Source: Pseudomonas sp. AFG_SD02_1510_Pfu_092
GTDB taxonomy: Bacteria > Pseudomonadota > Gammaproteobacteria > Pseudomonadales > Pseudomonadaceae
NCBI RefSeq assembly: GCF_003331055.1
Contig: NZ_PUQD01000013.1
Location: forward strand, 28,468-92,467
DNA length: 64,000 nucleotides
Reading direction: 5' to 3'
Shown: in pieces, positions 54,704-64,000 of the stretch
Layout: every line of letters starts with the position of its first letter
Numbering within the stretch: position 1 is the first letter of the stretch
Made by a program: the position numbers and the translations under genes
Notes under the pieces: generated by a model
Seen by the model: only the letters and a program-made list of their open reading frames with translations
Told to the model about the DNA's origin: nothing
Databases searched by the model: none

Positions 54704-54710
54704 CCTGTGC

Positions 54711-54808
54711 TGGCCCTTTCGCGGGTAAACCCGCTCCCACAGGTACTGCGCAGATGCTGAAGCGTGTGGTTTTCCTGTGGGAGCGGGCAAGCCCGCGAAG
54801 AGGCCGGC
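54711..54808. repeat. Inverted REP pair
   Basis: CCCTTTCGCGGGTAAACCCG faces GAGCGGGCAAGCCCGCGAAG with AGGCCGGC end. It lies between the convergent HTH gene and the permease gene. Confidence 0.92.
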
Positions 54809-54820
54809 ACAGGCCTGCAG

Positions 54821-55684
54821 TTAGCGCTGCATCCCCCAGCGCCGCACGGTCAACCGCTCCAGGGTGTTGAATACCAGCCCCTCCACCAGCAGGCCGATCA
54901 GGATCACCACCGCCAAGCCGGCAAACACCTTGTCGGTATACAGCTCGTTACGGTTCTGGAAGATGTACCAACCCAGCCCGCCTTTGCCGCTGCTGGCGCC
55001 GAACACCAGCTCGGCGGCGATCAGGGTGCGCCAGGCGAAGGCCCAGCCGATCTTCAGCCCCGACAGGATCGACGGCAGCGCCGCCGGCACCAGGATGTGC
55101 AGCACCAGCCGCAACCCCCTCAGGCCATAGTTGCGACCGGCCATGCGCAAGGTCTCCGACACGCCGAGGAAGCCGGCGTAGGTATTGAGCGCCAGCGCCC
55201 ACAGCACCGAGTGCACCAGCACGAAGATCAGGCTGTTGTCACCCAGGCCGAACCACAGCAAGGCCAATGGCAGCAAGGCAATCGCCGGCAGCGGGTTGAA
55301 CATCGAGGTCAGCGTGCCCAGCAGGTCGCGGCCCAGCTGGGTCGAAACTGCCAGGCTGGTCAGGCCGAAGGCGAGGATGATGCCGAGCAGGTACCCTTTG
55401 AGCAGAATGACCAGCGACACGCCGACCTTGGCCGGCAGTTCTCCGCTGACCAGGCCATCCCACAGGGCCACGGCGGTTTGCAGGAAACCTGGCAGCAACA
55501 GGTCGTTGCCCTGATAACGGGCGACGGCTTCCCAGAGCGCAGCGATCACCAGCAGGATAACCGCCTTGCGCAACCAGCCCTGCTGCCACAGGCGCTGGGC
55601 CAGAGGCAGTCGGCGCTCCACAGGCACACTCAGCAGGGGCTGCAGCTGCACCTCGTATTCCTGGCGTACAGGTGTAGGGGTCAT
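54821..55684 (-). CDS. TauC-like ABC transporter permease
   Basis: A 287-aa inner-membrane permease with about six hydrophobic segments and the EAA-type loop AGRNYGLRGLRLVL. It forms the channel with the ATPase encoded 14 bp upstream. The start is MTPTPVR at 55684; the frame extends far upstream over the ATPase gene and is ignored. Sulphonate/taurine-like substrate by family. Confidence 0.9.
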   Translation of the reverse strand: MTPTPVRQEYEVQLQPLLSVPVERRLPLAQRLWQQGWLRKAVILLVIAALWEAVARYQGNDLLLPGFLQTAVALWDGLVSGELPAKVGVSLVILLKGYLLGIILAFGLTSLAVSTQLGRDLLGTLTSMFNPLPAIALLPLALLWFGLGDNSLIFVLVHSVLWALALNTYAGFLGVSETLRMAGRNYGLRGLRLVLHILVPAALPSILSGLKIGWAFAWRTLIAAELVFGASSGKGGLGWYIFQNRNELYTDKVFAGLAVVILIGLLVEGLVFNTLERLTVRRWGMQR

Positions 55685-55698
55685 GGCTGAAACTCCTG

Positions 55699-56562
55699 TC
55701 AGTATGCGATGCGGATGTCGTTGAAACCGAGGTCGTCCGGCTGCGGCAGGTCGTCCGCCTCGTCGAACAGCAGACGGTGGATGCGCCGGGCGCTGGCCTG
55801 GAAGTCGCTGCCACCCAGGCTGCCAAGGTCGTACTGGTGGCTGTGCACTTCGGCACGCACCCGCCCCGGGTGTGGCGACAGCAGCAGAATGCGGTTGCCG
55901 ACCACCAGCGCTTCTTCGATGGAATGGGTGACGAACAGCAGGGTAAAGCGCACTTCCTCCCACAGCAGCAGCAGTTCCTCCTGCATCTTGCGCCGGGTCA
56001 GTGCGTCCAGTGCGGCAAACGGCTCGTCCATCAGCAGGATCTTCGGCTGCGTGGCCAACGCCCGGGCGATCGCCACGCGGGCCTTCATGCCGCCCGACAG
56101 CGTATGCGGGTAGGCATCGGCGAAGGCGGCCAGGCCGACCTTCTCCAGGTAATGCAGTGCCCGCTCTTCGGCCTCGGCGTGTTTCAGCTGGCCGGATACC
56201 AGCAACGGGAACATCACGTTCTGCTTCACCGTCTTCCACGGCGGTAGCTGGTCGAACTCCTGGAACACCACGATACGGTCAGGGCCCGGGCCGCGGACCG
56301 GCTGGTCTTGCAGCAGAATCTGCCCTTCCTGCGGCTGGATGAACCCGGCCACGGCCTTGAGCAGGGTGGACTTGCCGCAACCGGAGGGGCCAAGCAGCAC
56401 GAACCGGTCGGCACGGTCGACTTCGAAGCTGACCTGGTGGGTGGCGCGCACCACGCGTTGCGCGGTGCGGTATTCGAGGCTGAGGTTGGCCACCTTGAGC
56501 AACGGCGGCGTGGCGACACGGCTCAGGTTGCTGGCCGTGTGGCCTGGCAATGGGGCGGTCAT
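55699..56562 (-). CDS. TauB-like ABC transporter ATPase
   Basis: A 287-aa ATPase with Walker [10 protein letters not shown], signature LSGGMKAR, Walker B ILLMDEPFAALD and the switch His in LFVTHSIEEA. Part of the TauD-like gene-led operon, six bases after the binding-protein stop. Confidence 0.92.
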   Translation of the reverse strand: MTAPLPGHTASNLSRVATPPLLKVANLSLEYRTAQRVVRATHQVSFEVDRADRFVLLGPSGCGKSTLLKAVAGFIQPQEGQILLQDQPVRGPGPDRIVVFQEFDQLPPWKTVKQNVMFPLLVSGQLKHAEAEERALHYLEKVGLAAFADAYPHTLSGGMKARVAIARALATQPKILLMDEPFAALDALTRRKMQEELLLLWEEVRFTLLFVTHSIEEALVVGNRILLLSPHPGRVRAEVHSHQYDLGSLGGSDFQASARRIHRLLFDEADDLPQPDDLGFNDIRIAY

Positions 56563-56568
56563 GATCGG

Positions 56569-57588
56569 TCAGCTCCCTTGCAGCGGGCGTTCATCCTGGA
56601 AGAAGTAGTCCTTCCACGACGCCGGCTTGTGCTTGATGGCACCCACCCGATAGAGGAACTCGGCCAGCTTGTAGGTGTTTTTTGGCGTGACGGTGAATTC
56701 GTACTGCGGGTTGTCGATCAGCTTGATCAGCGTGTCGCGGTCGATCTTGGCCTTGGTCACGCGGATGTAGGTATCGGCGGCGGCCGCCTTGTCTTTCTGG
56801 GCGAAATCCGCAGCCTCGGCCAGGGCATCGATGAAGGCCTTGTAGGTTTTCGGGTTGTCCTGGCGGAATTTTTCGGTAGCAAACAGCAAGGTCGGCGAGT
56901 TGGGGCCGAGCAGGTCGTAGCTGTTAAGCACCACGTGCACGTTCTTGTTGGCCAGTACCTGGTCCTGGAACGGCGGGTTGGAGAAGTGCCCGTTGAGCTC
57001 GGTGCCGCCGGCCAGAAGCGCAGCGGTGGCATCCGGGTGCGGCACGGCCAGGGTGTATTTGTCGAGGCGGTTGTATTCCTTGTCGCCCCACTGCTGGGCA
57101 GCGGCGTACTGCAGGAAGCGCGACTGCACCGACACGCCTACCGCTGGCACGGCAATGCGGTCTTTGTCGGAAAGGTCGGCAACGGTCTTCACGTTGGGGT
57201 TGCTGCTGACCAGGTAGTACGGGAAGTTGCCCAGCGAGGCGACGGCCTTGACGTTCTGTCGGCCCTTGGTGCGGTCCCACACCGTGAGCAGCGGGCCGAC
57301 GCCAGCGCCGGCAATGTCCACCGAACCGGACAGCAGGGCGTCGTTGATGGCCGACCCGCCCGACAGCTGGGCCCAGTCGACCTCGATGTCGATGCCCTGC
57401 TCCTTGCCGTGCTTTTCGATCAGGTGCTGGTCACGCACCACATTCAGCAACAGGTAGACGATGCCGAACTGCTCGGCGATGCGGATCTTGCCTTCGGCCT
57501 GCGCCACGGCGGGGGCCGCCAGGCTGCCGATGACCAGGCTTGCGCCCAGGCCGATGCTTGCCGCCAGGCGGCTGATGGATTTGCGCAT
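56569..57588 (-). CDS. TauA-like periplasmic binding protein
   Basis: A 339-aa binding protein of the sulphonate/nitrate group. A signal peptide (about residues 1-30, ending VAQAEG) is followed by a two-lobed fold with the TauA-like SGSVDIAGAG ligand loop. The start is MRKSISRL at 57588. Located 17 bp after the dioxygenase gene. Substrate likely a sulphonate or sulphate ester, from context. Confidence 0.9.
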   Translation of the reverse strand: MRKSISRLAASIGLGASLVIGSLAAPAVAQAEGKIRIAEQFGIVYLLLNVVRDQHLIEKHGKEQGIDIEVDWAQLSGGSAINDALLSGSVDIAGAGVGPLLTVWDRTKGRQNVKAVASLGNFPYYLVSSNPNVKTVADLSDKDRIAVPAVGVSVQSRFLQYAAAQQWGDKEYNRLDKYTLAVPHPDATAALLAGGTELNGHFSNPPFQDQVLANKNVHVVLNSYDLLGPNSPTLLFATEKFRQDNPKTYKAFIDALAEAADFAQKDKAAAADTYIRVTKAKIDRDTLIKLIDNPQYEFTVTPKNTYKLAEFLYRVGAIKHKPASWKDYFFQDERPLQGS

Positions 57589-57605
57589 GATGGGTTCCTC
57601 AGTCG

Positions 57606-58505
57606 TCAGAACGGGGCATCGCCCTGGATGGTGGTGCGGTACAGCTTGCGTCGCAGGTGTGCGGGGCAGCCGGTGGCCAGGTGGATCAGCGAGCGGTTGT
57701 CCCAGAACACCAGGTCGTGGGGCTGCCACTGATGGCGGTAGATGTTCTGCTCCAGCACGCTCAGGGCGTACAGCTGTTGCAGCACGTCGCGGCTCTCGTC
57801 GTCTGGCAGGCCGACGATGCGGGTGGTGAAGCCTTCACTGACGAACAGTGCCTTGCGACCGTTTTCCGGGTGGGTACGGACCACCGGGTGGATGACTTCC
57901 TGAACCTGCGCCAGCTGCTCGGCGGTCAGGGTCGGGCGCCAGTTGCCTTCGAACCTGGTCTCGGCGTAACGGGCGGTGTAGGAATGAGCGGCACTGCGGC
58001 CCTCGATCACCTTGCGCAGGGCTGCCGGGACGGCGTCCCAGGCTTTGTGCATGTCGGCGAACAGGGTGTCGCCACCTTCGCTGGGCAGTTCCTGGGCATG
58101 CAGCATGGAGCCGAGGCTGGGCAATTCCTTGTACGACAGGTCCGAATGCCAGAACTTGCCGGCATCACCCAGGCCGATGTTCTGGCCGTTCTCGATGATG
58201 TTGGAAACGATCAGGATTTCGGGATGGCCTGCGAGCAGAAACTGCTTGAGCACATGGATCTGCAGCTCACCAAAGCGGCGGCTGAAGGCAATCTGCTGGT
58301 CCGGGCTGATGCGCTGGTCGCGGAACACCAGCACATGGTGGTCGAGGTGGGCGCGATGGATACGGGTGAAATCCTCGGCATTGACCGGTCTGGCCAGGTC
58401 CAGGCCGACGATCTCGGCGCCTACGGCACCGGAGAACGGGCGGATTTCGAAGCGTTGCGGCTGGGCGCTGTCGATGATCGACAAGGCGTTCGAGGCGGCT
58501 GACAT
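57606..58505 (-). CDS. TauD/TfdA-family 2-oxoglutarate dioxygenase
   Basis: A 299-aa Fe(II)/2-oxoglutarate dioxygenase. Iron ligands are H120 and D122 (FWHSDL) and H275 (LIHLATG); R290 (YRTTI) should bind 2-oxoglutarate. It is distinct from AtsK. It heads an operon with binding protein, ATPase and permease, so it probably cleaves the imported organosulphur compound to release sulphite or sulphate. Gene order (dioxygenase first) differs from tauABCD, so I do not call it tauD. Confidence 0.9.
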   Translation of the reverse strand: MSAASNALSIIDSAQPQRFEIRPFSGAVGAEIVGLDLARPVNAEDFTRIHRAHLDHHVLVFRDQRISPDQQIAFSRRFGELQIHVLKQFLLAGHPEILIVSNIIENGQNIGLGDAGKFWHSDLSYKELPSLGSMLHAQELPSEGGDTLFADMHKAWDAVPAALRKVIEGRSAAHSYTARYAETRFEGNWRPTLTAEQLAQVQEVIHPVVRTHPENGRKALFVSEGFTTRIVGLPDDESRDVLQQLYALSVLEQNIYRHQWQPHDLVFWDNRSLIHLATGCPAHLRRKLYRTTIQGDAPF

Positions 58506-58702
58506 TTTTCACTCCCACGCAGTGCGCGACTTCAATGGCGCGCAACGATCAGAAACGCACGGGGATTTCCCGTGTGGGTTCAAGTCGTGCGGCGCATCGA
58601 TTGGTCGACGGGTACGCAGTGGAAGTGACTATAAAGTCATAAGAGCAATAATTTAAATACCTTTAGAGAATAACCATAGCACCGGGATTTGCTCGCCGAT
58701 GA
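58506..58702. promoter_or_regulatory. Leader and promoter region of the TauD-like operon
   Basis: Holds a perfect hairpin CACGGG-GATTT-CCCGTG (58558-58574) close to the start codon, and an AT-rich stretch (58626-58680) suited to a promoter and regulator site. Read on the minus strand it contains GGTTATTCTC, a motif seen in sulphur-starvation promoters only loosely. No firm promoter assignment. Confidence 0.4.
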
Positions 58703-59044
58703 TCAGATCAACCCGCCCTGCTCTTCTTCTTCGATGAGGTTGGTCAGGCTGCTGAGCGCCTTGCGCGCCTTGGAGCGGTTGAGCAGCTTGGTCTGCGCGC
58801 CAGCCGGCAGGTCGGTAATGTTGAACACACCTTTGGCGGTCAGCACATCGATCAGGTCCTCGAGCACGCGGATCATGTCCAGGTCGCTTTGCTTGAGCTG
58901 GTTGAGGCTGTTTTCCACGACGTCATCGGCAAACCATTCCTGGATGTCGGCATGGTCGGCGGGAAGCATTTCGGTGAACTCGTCGAAAGCGGCCGCTTCT
59001 ACCCGCCGCAACTGGCCGGCGGCATCGCGTTGCACGTAGAACAT
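58703..59044 (-). CDS. Small conserved protein next to lapA
   Basis: A 113-aa helical soluble protein (MFYVQRDAAGQ at the start, EEEEQGGLI at the end) that is widespread in Pseudomonas. Databases sometimes label such proteins 'tryptophan synthase subunit beta', which the length and sequence do not support. The start at 59044 follows AGGGACACC. Function unknown. Confidence 0.85.
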   Translation of the reverse strand: MFYVQRDAAGQLRRVEAAAFDEFTEMLPADHADIQEWFADDVVENSLNQLKQSDLDMIRVLEDLIDVLTAKGVFNITDLPAGAQTKLLNRSKARKALSSLTNLIEEEEQGGLI

Positions 59045-59198
59045 GGCGGTGTCCCTCGTCACGTTGGTCCTTTGATGGTAGACAGCAGCATAGGCAAAGA
59101 TCGCCGGGCACGCAGCTCCGGCGCCAGAGTATGCGCTGTCGGAAGATGGCAGGAAAGAGCCACAGGTGCAGCGTTGACCTGTGGCATACGCATTCCCC

Positions 59199-59283
59199 TG
59201 TGGGAGCGGGCAAGCCCGCGAAGCAGGCGACGCGGTGGATGGCACCGGCTACGCCGGTGTTCGCGGCCACGGCCGCTCCCACA
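59199..59283. repeat. Composite inverted REP pair
   Basis: Same arrangement and core (GACGCGGTGGATGGCACCGG) as 28876-28964. The 59045-59353 gap holds only this pair, the next REP and no gene. Confidence 0.9.
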
Positions 59284-59328
59284 GGGACCGCGCCAGCTTT
59301 TGGAAATTGACCAAAGCCTTGCGCTATC

Positions 59329-59356
59329 CCTGTAGGAGCTGACTTGCCGGCGATCA
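59329..59356. repeat. REP unit overlapping the lapA stop codon
   Basis: CTGTAGGAGCTGACTTGCCG followed by GCGATCA; its last bases (TCA, 59354-59356) are the complement of the lapA stop TGA. Confidence 0.8.
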
Positions 59357-62300
59357 GCTGTCTTTATTGTGGATGATGATGGTCGGGTCAGCACCGCTGA
59401 TCAACGAGTTGATCGTGGTGTTGGACCAGTTCACCCCTTCCAGCTTGATGGTCACGTCGGCGTTGGCGATACCACCGGCGGCGTTGAGCTTGCCTTCGCT
59501 GCTGACCTGCAGCGTCGTCGTGCCTTCCACCGTGGTGAGCTTCAGGTAGTTGTCGATGGTGCTGCCCTTCTCGCCCTGCAGCAGGTCCTTCAGGTCGATA
59601 CGGTCGCCCTCGGCCACCTTGAAGTCCTTGATCACATCACTGCCGGTATCGCCAGACTTCCACACGAAGGTATCGGCGCCGCTGCCACCGGTCAGGGTGT
59701 CATCACCCTTGCCGCCCAGCAGGATGTCGTTACCTTCACCACCCAGCAGGGTGTCCTTGCCCAGGCCGCCGATCAAGATGTCATTGCCCTTGCCACCATC
59801 CAGAGTGTCGTCGCCGCCCTGGCCGAACAGCAGGTCATTGCCGGCGCCGCCGTTGAGCAGGTCATTGCCGTCGTTGCTGCGCGAGACATCGAATTCGCTG
59901 ACGTGCTCGACGATGTACTTGTGCAGCACGCGGCCGTCGATATCCCCCACAGCCATCCCCAGCTGGCCTGCCACATAACCCTGTATGGCCTCCACACCGT
60001 TGCCGGCGACCGAACCGAAACTCACCAGGTCACCGAAGATGATGTCGTGGCCGTCGCCGCCGTTGACAGTGTCGTTGCCTGGCGTGGTGGCTTCGCTGTG
60101 GCCCAGGATTGCTTCCGCCAGCTTGCTCGGGTCGATGTTGGTCTGCGGCTTGCTATCGCTGTCGTAAGGCTTCAGGTCGTTGACATTGACCGCGCTGTTC
60201 AAGCCGATGGCTTCCACGCCGGACAGGCTCGACAGCAACAGGAAGCTCTGTTGCGAATTGGAGTCCGCGTAGTAACCGTTTTCCGTGTAGGAGAACTCGA
60301 AAGTGCCATCGCCCTGCGGGTGCAGCTGCCCAGAAGCACCACTGTCGGTACGCCATCCCTTGTTGTAGTACTCGGCGGTCATGTTGCCTTTGGCATCGAT
60401 GCTGAAGCGGTTGTCGCTGCCCACCATCTTGTAGCTGACCACGTCGCCCAACTTGTAGCCGATCGACTTGAGCACGGAATCCACCGTGATGCCGATGTTC
60501 TTGAAGGTGCCCTCGCGTTCACCAGACTGATACACGTTCGGCTGACCGTCGGTGATGAAGAAGGTCTGGCGGCTGCCGGTGTTGCCCGCCTCCATCAACT
60601 GCTTGAACCAGTTGGCGGTGGTCTTGAAGGCATCCTCGTAGTTGGTCGAACCGCTGGAGTAGAGCGTGTTGAGCGCGGTGTACAGCGAGCTCAACGCGTT
60701 CTTGTCGCCGAGGTTGACCGAAACGGTACTGTTCACCTGGGTGGAGAAGTCCACCAGCAGGATGTTCACCGTGCCGGATTGCGCGCCCTTGACGCTGTTG
60801 GCCAAGGTATCGAACACCGACTTCAGCGAGTTGCGCGCGGCATCGACCGCGCTGCCCATGCTGCCGGAGGTATCGACGATGAACGCAATGTTGTAGTCCT
60901 GACCCGGCGTCACGTGCAGGCCGCTGATGTCGGCAACGATGACGTCGTTGCTGACGGTGCCGGTGAACGAGTCGCTGTCGGTGGTCAGGTTGCTGGTGGT
61001 ATAGGTGTCCGGATAGACGGTTACCTTGATCAAGCCTTCGGTGGAGGCCTTGCTGCCGCCAACACCCTCGGTGGCGGTCGAGGTGACCTTCACATCGAAA
61101 CTGCCCTGGTAGTACGCCGGCGGCTTGATGCTCAGGCCGCCAAGGTTCCAGCCGGTGACGTCGACCGAAGTGGCGCCGACGGTGACGGTATGGCCGGCGC
61201 CATCGCTGAGCACCGAACCTGCCGGGATGCCGTCCAGCTTGACGCTCAAGCTTTCCGAACCGTCGGTGTCGGTCAGGCTGGTCGAGATACCGACCAGCTT
61301 GACGGTGCCGTTCTCCGGCCCTTCGTTGAGCTTGTAGCCGTCGTAGTAACCCTGGCCGTCGCTGCCATGGAAGTCGGACACGGAAAGCCCGGCGTTACCC
61401 ATCGCAGTCACGTTCGGGTACATCGGGATGGCCGAGTTGTTCAGGTCGGTCACCGGGCCGTTACCGACCTTGACGTTGATGTCCAGGCTGCCCGGGCCGG
61501 ACTGGTTGGCGTGGTAGATTTCCAGGGTGTAGTAGCCGCTGACCGGCGGCGTGTAGCTGCCTGCGATGCCGCCACCCGCACCCCAGGTGGCGCCGACCAC
61601 GGCGGTTTTTCCGATATACACCTGCATGCTGTCATCGGCTACGCCGCTGAAGGTGTAGGTCTGGCCGGCTTCCAGATAGATCAGGCCGGAGGTCTTCGAG
61701 CCGCTGCCGGCGGCGACGCTGCCAGCCGAGTCGGCGCTGGTAACCTGCTCGGTCTTGCCGGCGCTGCCGGAGTTGGCGAACACGGTCTTCAGCGCTGCAC
61801 CGCTGATGCCGTTGCCGTTGGTGCCCAGGCCAGTGAGGCTAGTCCAGGTTTCACGGGTCAGGCCCAGCGAAGCGGCGTTGTTGCTGCCGATGTTCAGGTC
61901 AGGCTTGTCGGCCACAGGCGTGATGTCGACCTTCAGCGTCGCCTCGCCGCCCGCAGCGCTACCGTCGGTAGGCTTGTACTTGATCTGGGCGTAGTCGGCC
62001 TGCTTGTTGCCAACGCCGGTGCCACCATAACCATCGGTACCCGACTCGTTGGCTTTCGGCACGAACCGCAGGTTGCCAGCAGCGATGTCGGCCTGGCTGA
62101 CCGTCTGGTTCTGGGCGACGTTGACCCAGGCGCTGCCATTGAACAACTGCAGGGAACCGGTCGGCAGCTGGGTGAAGGTCAAGCCCAGGCTCGACAGGGC
62201 GCTGTCGACGTCGGAAACGTTGAAGTCACTCCAGCCGAGCACCAGCGGGGTGTCTTCCACGCCGCTGACGGCGCCGCCGGTGGCGACGGGGGCATCGTTG

Positions 62301-64000
62301 ACGGCGATGACATTGACCGTTGTGGTGGCGGTGTTGGAGGTGTTCACACCGTCAGTCACCGTCACGGTGATGACGCGTGGCGTGGTGCTCGGGTTCTCGC
62401 TGCTGTTGATGAAGGTGATGTTCTTGATTGCCTGGATATAGTCGGCCAGCGATGCAGAGCCGCTCAAGGTCAGGACTACCTTGCCATCGGTGCTGTTGGC
62501 GTTGATCGAGATGCCGTTGACGCTGTTGCCCAGGTTCAGTGCATCACCCGGCTGGCGGTTGGTCAGGGTGACCGTCGCGCCTGTCAGCTGCGAGCTGTCG
62601 AAGTCGGTGATGGTGACGTCCACATCGCCGATCGACACGCCGCTGCCCGGCTGGTTCTCGGTGAACGTGGTCTGGTAGTCGGCACCGGTCTTGCCGCTGG
62701 AGTTGTTGCCATCCAGGTCCAGCACCGGAGCCGGCTCGAAGATCTGGGTGGTCACGCTACCGGCGCTGGTGCTGATGTCGAGCTTCTCGAAGTTGCCGCC
62801 AGTGGCCGAGTCGATCTTGACGGTGAAGTGCTCGGTGCCCTCGGTGACGTTGTCCTTGAAGGTCGGGATGGTGAACGTGCCCTGCGTGGTGTTGGCCTTG
62901 ATCACCACGGTGGCGACGCCGGTGTAGTCCGTGCCATCGGCGGCGGTACCGGTGTAGCTGAGTTTGACGGTGACGTCGGTCTCGGCCTTGTTGGTCAGGT
63001 TCAGGACGTAGGTGGCGTTGCCACCTTCAGCCACGGCAGTGGTACCGCTGAGACTCAGGGTGGTGGTCTGGATGGTATCCGAGACCGCGGTCACCGCCGC
63101 CGTCTCGCTGACGTTCAGCTTCTCGAAGTTGCCACCGCTGGTTTCGGTGATCTTCGCCGAAACGTTGCCTGCATCGATGTAGACGTCATCGGCGGGCGCC
63201 GGAACGGTCACGGAGCCGGAGAGCTTGCCCGCCTCGATGCTGATCACAGCACCGTTGCTGAGCTTGACGGTCATGTCGGTGCCAGCCTTGTTGGTCAGGG
63301 TGGCGACGTAGGTGATCTGGCCGCCTTCTGCGACGGTCGGCGTGGCGCTCAGGCTCAGGCCGGTCTGGTCGATGGTGTCGGTGACCTTGGTTACCGCATA
63401 GGCACCGCTGGTAGCCAGCAGCTCGAAGTCGCCGCCGGTGGTGCCGTCGATCTTGGCCTGAACGTTCCCTGCGTCAACGTACACATCGTCGCCCGGGGCG
63501 TCGATGGTGATCGAACCCTGCTTCTGGCCCGCCGCGATGGTGATGCTCTCGCCATTGCTCAGCCTGACCACCAGATCGGTACCGGCCTGGTTGCTCAAGG
63601 TGGCGGTGTAGGTGATCTTGCCGCCTTCGGCCACGGTGTCGGTCGCGGTCAGCGAGAGCGTGGTGATGTCCGGGGTTGCCGGGTTGTCGGTGACGGTGGT
63701 CACTGGCTCGCCGACAGCCACAGTCTTCTCGTAGTTGCCACCCGAGATGCTGGTGATCTTGTTGCTCAGGTCCAGGTTGGTGTTGTGGACGTTGTTCGGC
63801 GCGGTGAACGGTACCGAAGCCGACGACTCACCCACCGGGATGGTGATGGTCTGGCCGTTGGCCAACTTCACCACCAGATCCGAACCGGTGACCTTGTGGT
63901 TGACCGATGCGGTGTACGTCACTACGCCGCCTTCTGCCACGGACGGAGTCGCGGTCAAGGTCACGGTAGTGGTATCGATGGTATCGGTGACCTGGGTCAC
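59354..64000 (-). CDS. lapA: LapA-type giant adhesin, C-terminal part
   Basis: The last 1548 residues of a secreted biofilm adhesin; the gene continues beyond the window end. In order: four or more Calx-beta/big-like repeats of about 100 residues (spaced TVAEGG motifs, about 1-400), a cadherin-like section with VNDAPV, a PA14-like domain with [10 protein letters not shown] (about 770-830), a von Willebrand A domain with MIDAS DTSGS (near 60860), RTX nonapeptides (GGxGxDxLxG, about 59650-59880 and 60050), and a C-terminal type I secretion region. The N-terminal retention module with the LapG site must lie outside the window. Neighbours match the P. putida LapA locus as I recall it. Surface attachment function is well established for the family. 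Confidence 0.92.
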   Translation of the reverse strand: MTQVTDTIDTTTVTLTATPSVAEGGVVTYTASVNHKVTGSDLVVKLANGQTITIPVGESSASVPFTAPNNVHNTNLDLSNKITSISGGNYEKTVAVGEPVTTVTDNPATPDITTLSLTATDTVAEGGKITYTATLSNQAGTDLVVRLSNGESITIAAGQKQGSITIDAPGDDVYVDAGNVQAKIDGTTGGDFELLATSGAYAVTKVTDTIDQTGLSLSATPTVAEGGQITYVATLTNKAGTDMTVKLSNGAVISIEAGKLSGSVTVPAPADDVYIDAGNVSAKITETSGGNFEKLNVSETAAVTAVSDTIQTTTLSLSGTTAVAEGGNATYVLNLTNKAETDVTVKLSYTGTAADGTDYTGVATVVIKANTTQGTFTIPTFKDNVTEGTEHFTVKIDSATGGNFEKLDISTSAGSVTTQIFEPAPVLDLDGNNSSGKTGADYQTTFTENQPGSGVSIGDVDVTITDFDSSQLTGATVTLTNRQPGDALNLGNSVNGISINANSTDGKVVLTLSGSASLADYIQAIKNITFINSSENPSTTPRVITVTVTDGVNTSNTATTTVNVIAVNDAPVATGGAVSGVEDTPLVLGWSDFNVSDVDSALSSLGLTFTQLPTGSLQLFNGSAWVNVAQNQTVSQADIAAGNLRFVPKANESGTDGYGGTGVGNKQADYAQIKYKPTDGSAAGGEATLKVDITPVADKPDLNIGSNNAASLGLTRETWTSLTGLGTNGNGISGAALKTVFANSGSAGKTEQVTSADSAGSVAAGSGSKTSGLIYLEAGQTYTFSGVADDSMQVYIGKTAVVGATWGAGGGIAGSYTPPVSGYYTLEIYHANQSGPGSLDINVKVGNGPVTDLNNSAIPMYPNVTAMGNAGLSVSDFHGSDGQGYYDGYKLNEGPENGTVKLVGISTSLTDTDGSESLSVKLDGIPAGSVLSDGAGHTVTVGATSVDVTGWNLGGLSIKPPAYYQGSFDVKVTSTATEGVGGSKASTEGLIKVTVYPDTYTTSNLTTDSDSFTGTVSNDVIVADISGLHVTPGQDYNIAFIVDTSGSMGSAVDAARNSLKSVFDTLANSVKGAQSGTVNILLVDFSTQVNSTVSVNLGDKNALSSLYTALNTLYSSGSTNYEDAFKTTANWFKQLMEAGNTGSRQTFFITDGQPNVYQSGEREGTFKNIGITVDSVLKSIGYKLGDVVSYKMVGSDNRFSIDAKGNMTAEYYNKGWRTDSGASGQLHPQGDGTFEFSYTENGYYADSNSQQSFLLLSSLSGVEAIGLNSAVNVNDLKPYDSDSKPQTNIDPSKLAEAILGHSEATTPGNDTVNGGDGHDIIFGDLVSFGSVAGNGVEAIQGYVAGQLGMAVGDIDGRVLHKYIVEHVSEFDVSRSNDGNDLLNGGAGNDLLFGQGGDDTLDGGKGNDILIGGLGKDTLLGGEGNDILLGGKGDDTLTGGSGADTFVWKSGDTGSDVIKDFKVAEGDRIDLKDLLQGEKGSTIDNYLKLTTVEGTTTLQVSSEGKLNAAGGIANADVTIKLEGVNWSNTTINSLISGADPTIIIHNKDS

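Noticed and set aside
58703..59044. Tryptophan synthase beta subunit label for the small gene next to lapA
   Set aside because: The protein has 113 residues and none of the PLP-binding features of TrpB; the name is a propagated misannotation as I recall.

Overview
The window is chromosomal DNA of a Pseudomonas of the P. putida group. The evidence is the high GC content and codon use, the many 'GTGGGAGCGGG(N)CCCGCGAA' REP palindromes between genes, and two blocks typical of the group. One block is argH | algR-hemC-hemD-hemX-hemY, dsbB, algQ, FKBP and algP. The other is the C-terminus of a LapA-type giant adhesin beside a TauD/ABC transporter operon. No rRNA, prophage, CRISPR array or integrase was found. 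The only mobile-type gene is a REP-associated tyrosine transposase (RAYT).

Layout. 0.1-3.8 kb: phospholipid desaturase, PAS-GGDEF diguanylate cyclase, and an HDOD protein with a degenerate receiver domain. 3.9-6.8 kb: gabD-gabT (davD-davT), with a good terminator between the two genes. 7.1-17.1 kb: a sulphate-ester scavenging cluster, namely arylsulphotransferase and TonB receptor (astA, sftP), a LysR regulator (sftR), the alkylsulphatase dioxygenase and its binding protein (atsK, atsR), and a two-domain permease with its ATPase (atsB, atsC). 17.1-24.3 kb: eight tightly packed minus-strand genes of unknown substrate: GntR regulator, AprA-like flavoprotein, AprB-like ferredoxin, a binding protein with a NosL-like tail, permease, ATPase, HEAT-repeat protein and DUF971 protein. 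This is the strongest candidate for an undescribed system.

24.5 kb: tRNA-Arg(CCG). 24.7-31.6 kb: M20 dipeptidase, CBS protein, small conserved proteins, YbaK-type deacylase, LysE exporter, ABC-F ATPase. 31.7-42.4 kb: the alg/hem/arg block. AlgR has no algZ next to it, and AlgP carries long Lys-Pro-Ala-Ala repeats. 42.5-47.9 kb: glutathione transferase, two small proteins, a cytochrome c-FTR1 iron permease, the RAYT with its own REP class, and a DUF3077/DUF6124 pair preceded by a branched structured-RNA candidate.

47.9-52.9 kb: five overlapping genes for an AaeAB-like efflux system (MarR, FUSC, DUF1656, HlyD, outer-membrane factor). 53.1-54.7 kb: Sel1-repeat protein and an HTH regulator. 54.8-58.5 kb: TauD-like dioxygenase with an ABC importer. 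58.7-64.0 kb: a small conserved protein and the LapA C-terminus, which continues past the window edge.

Taken together the window is rich in sulphur scavenging: two independent 2-oxoglutarate dioxygenase/ABC systems, plus a third TauT-like importer linked to a flavoprotein/ferredoxin pair. Comparisons with named strains or families are from memory; no search was run.
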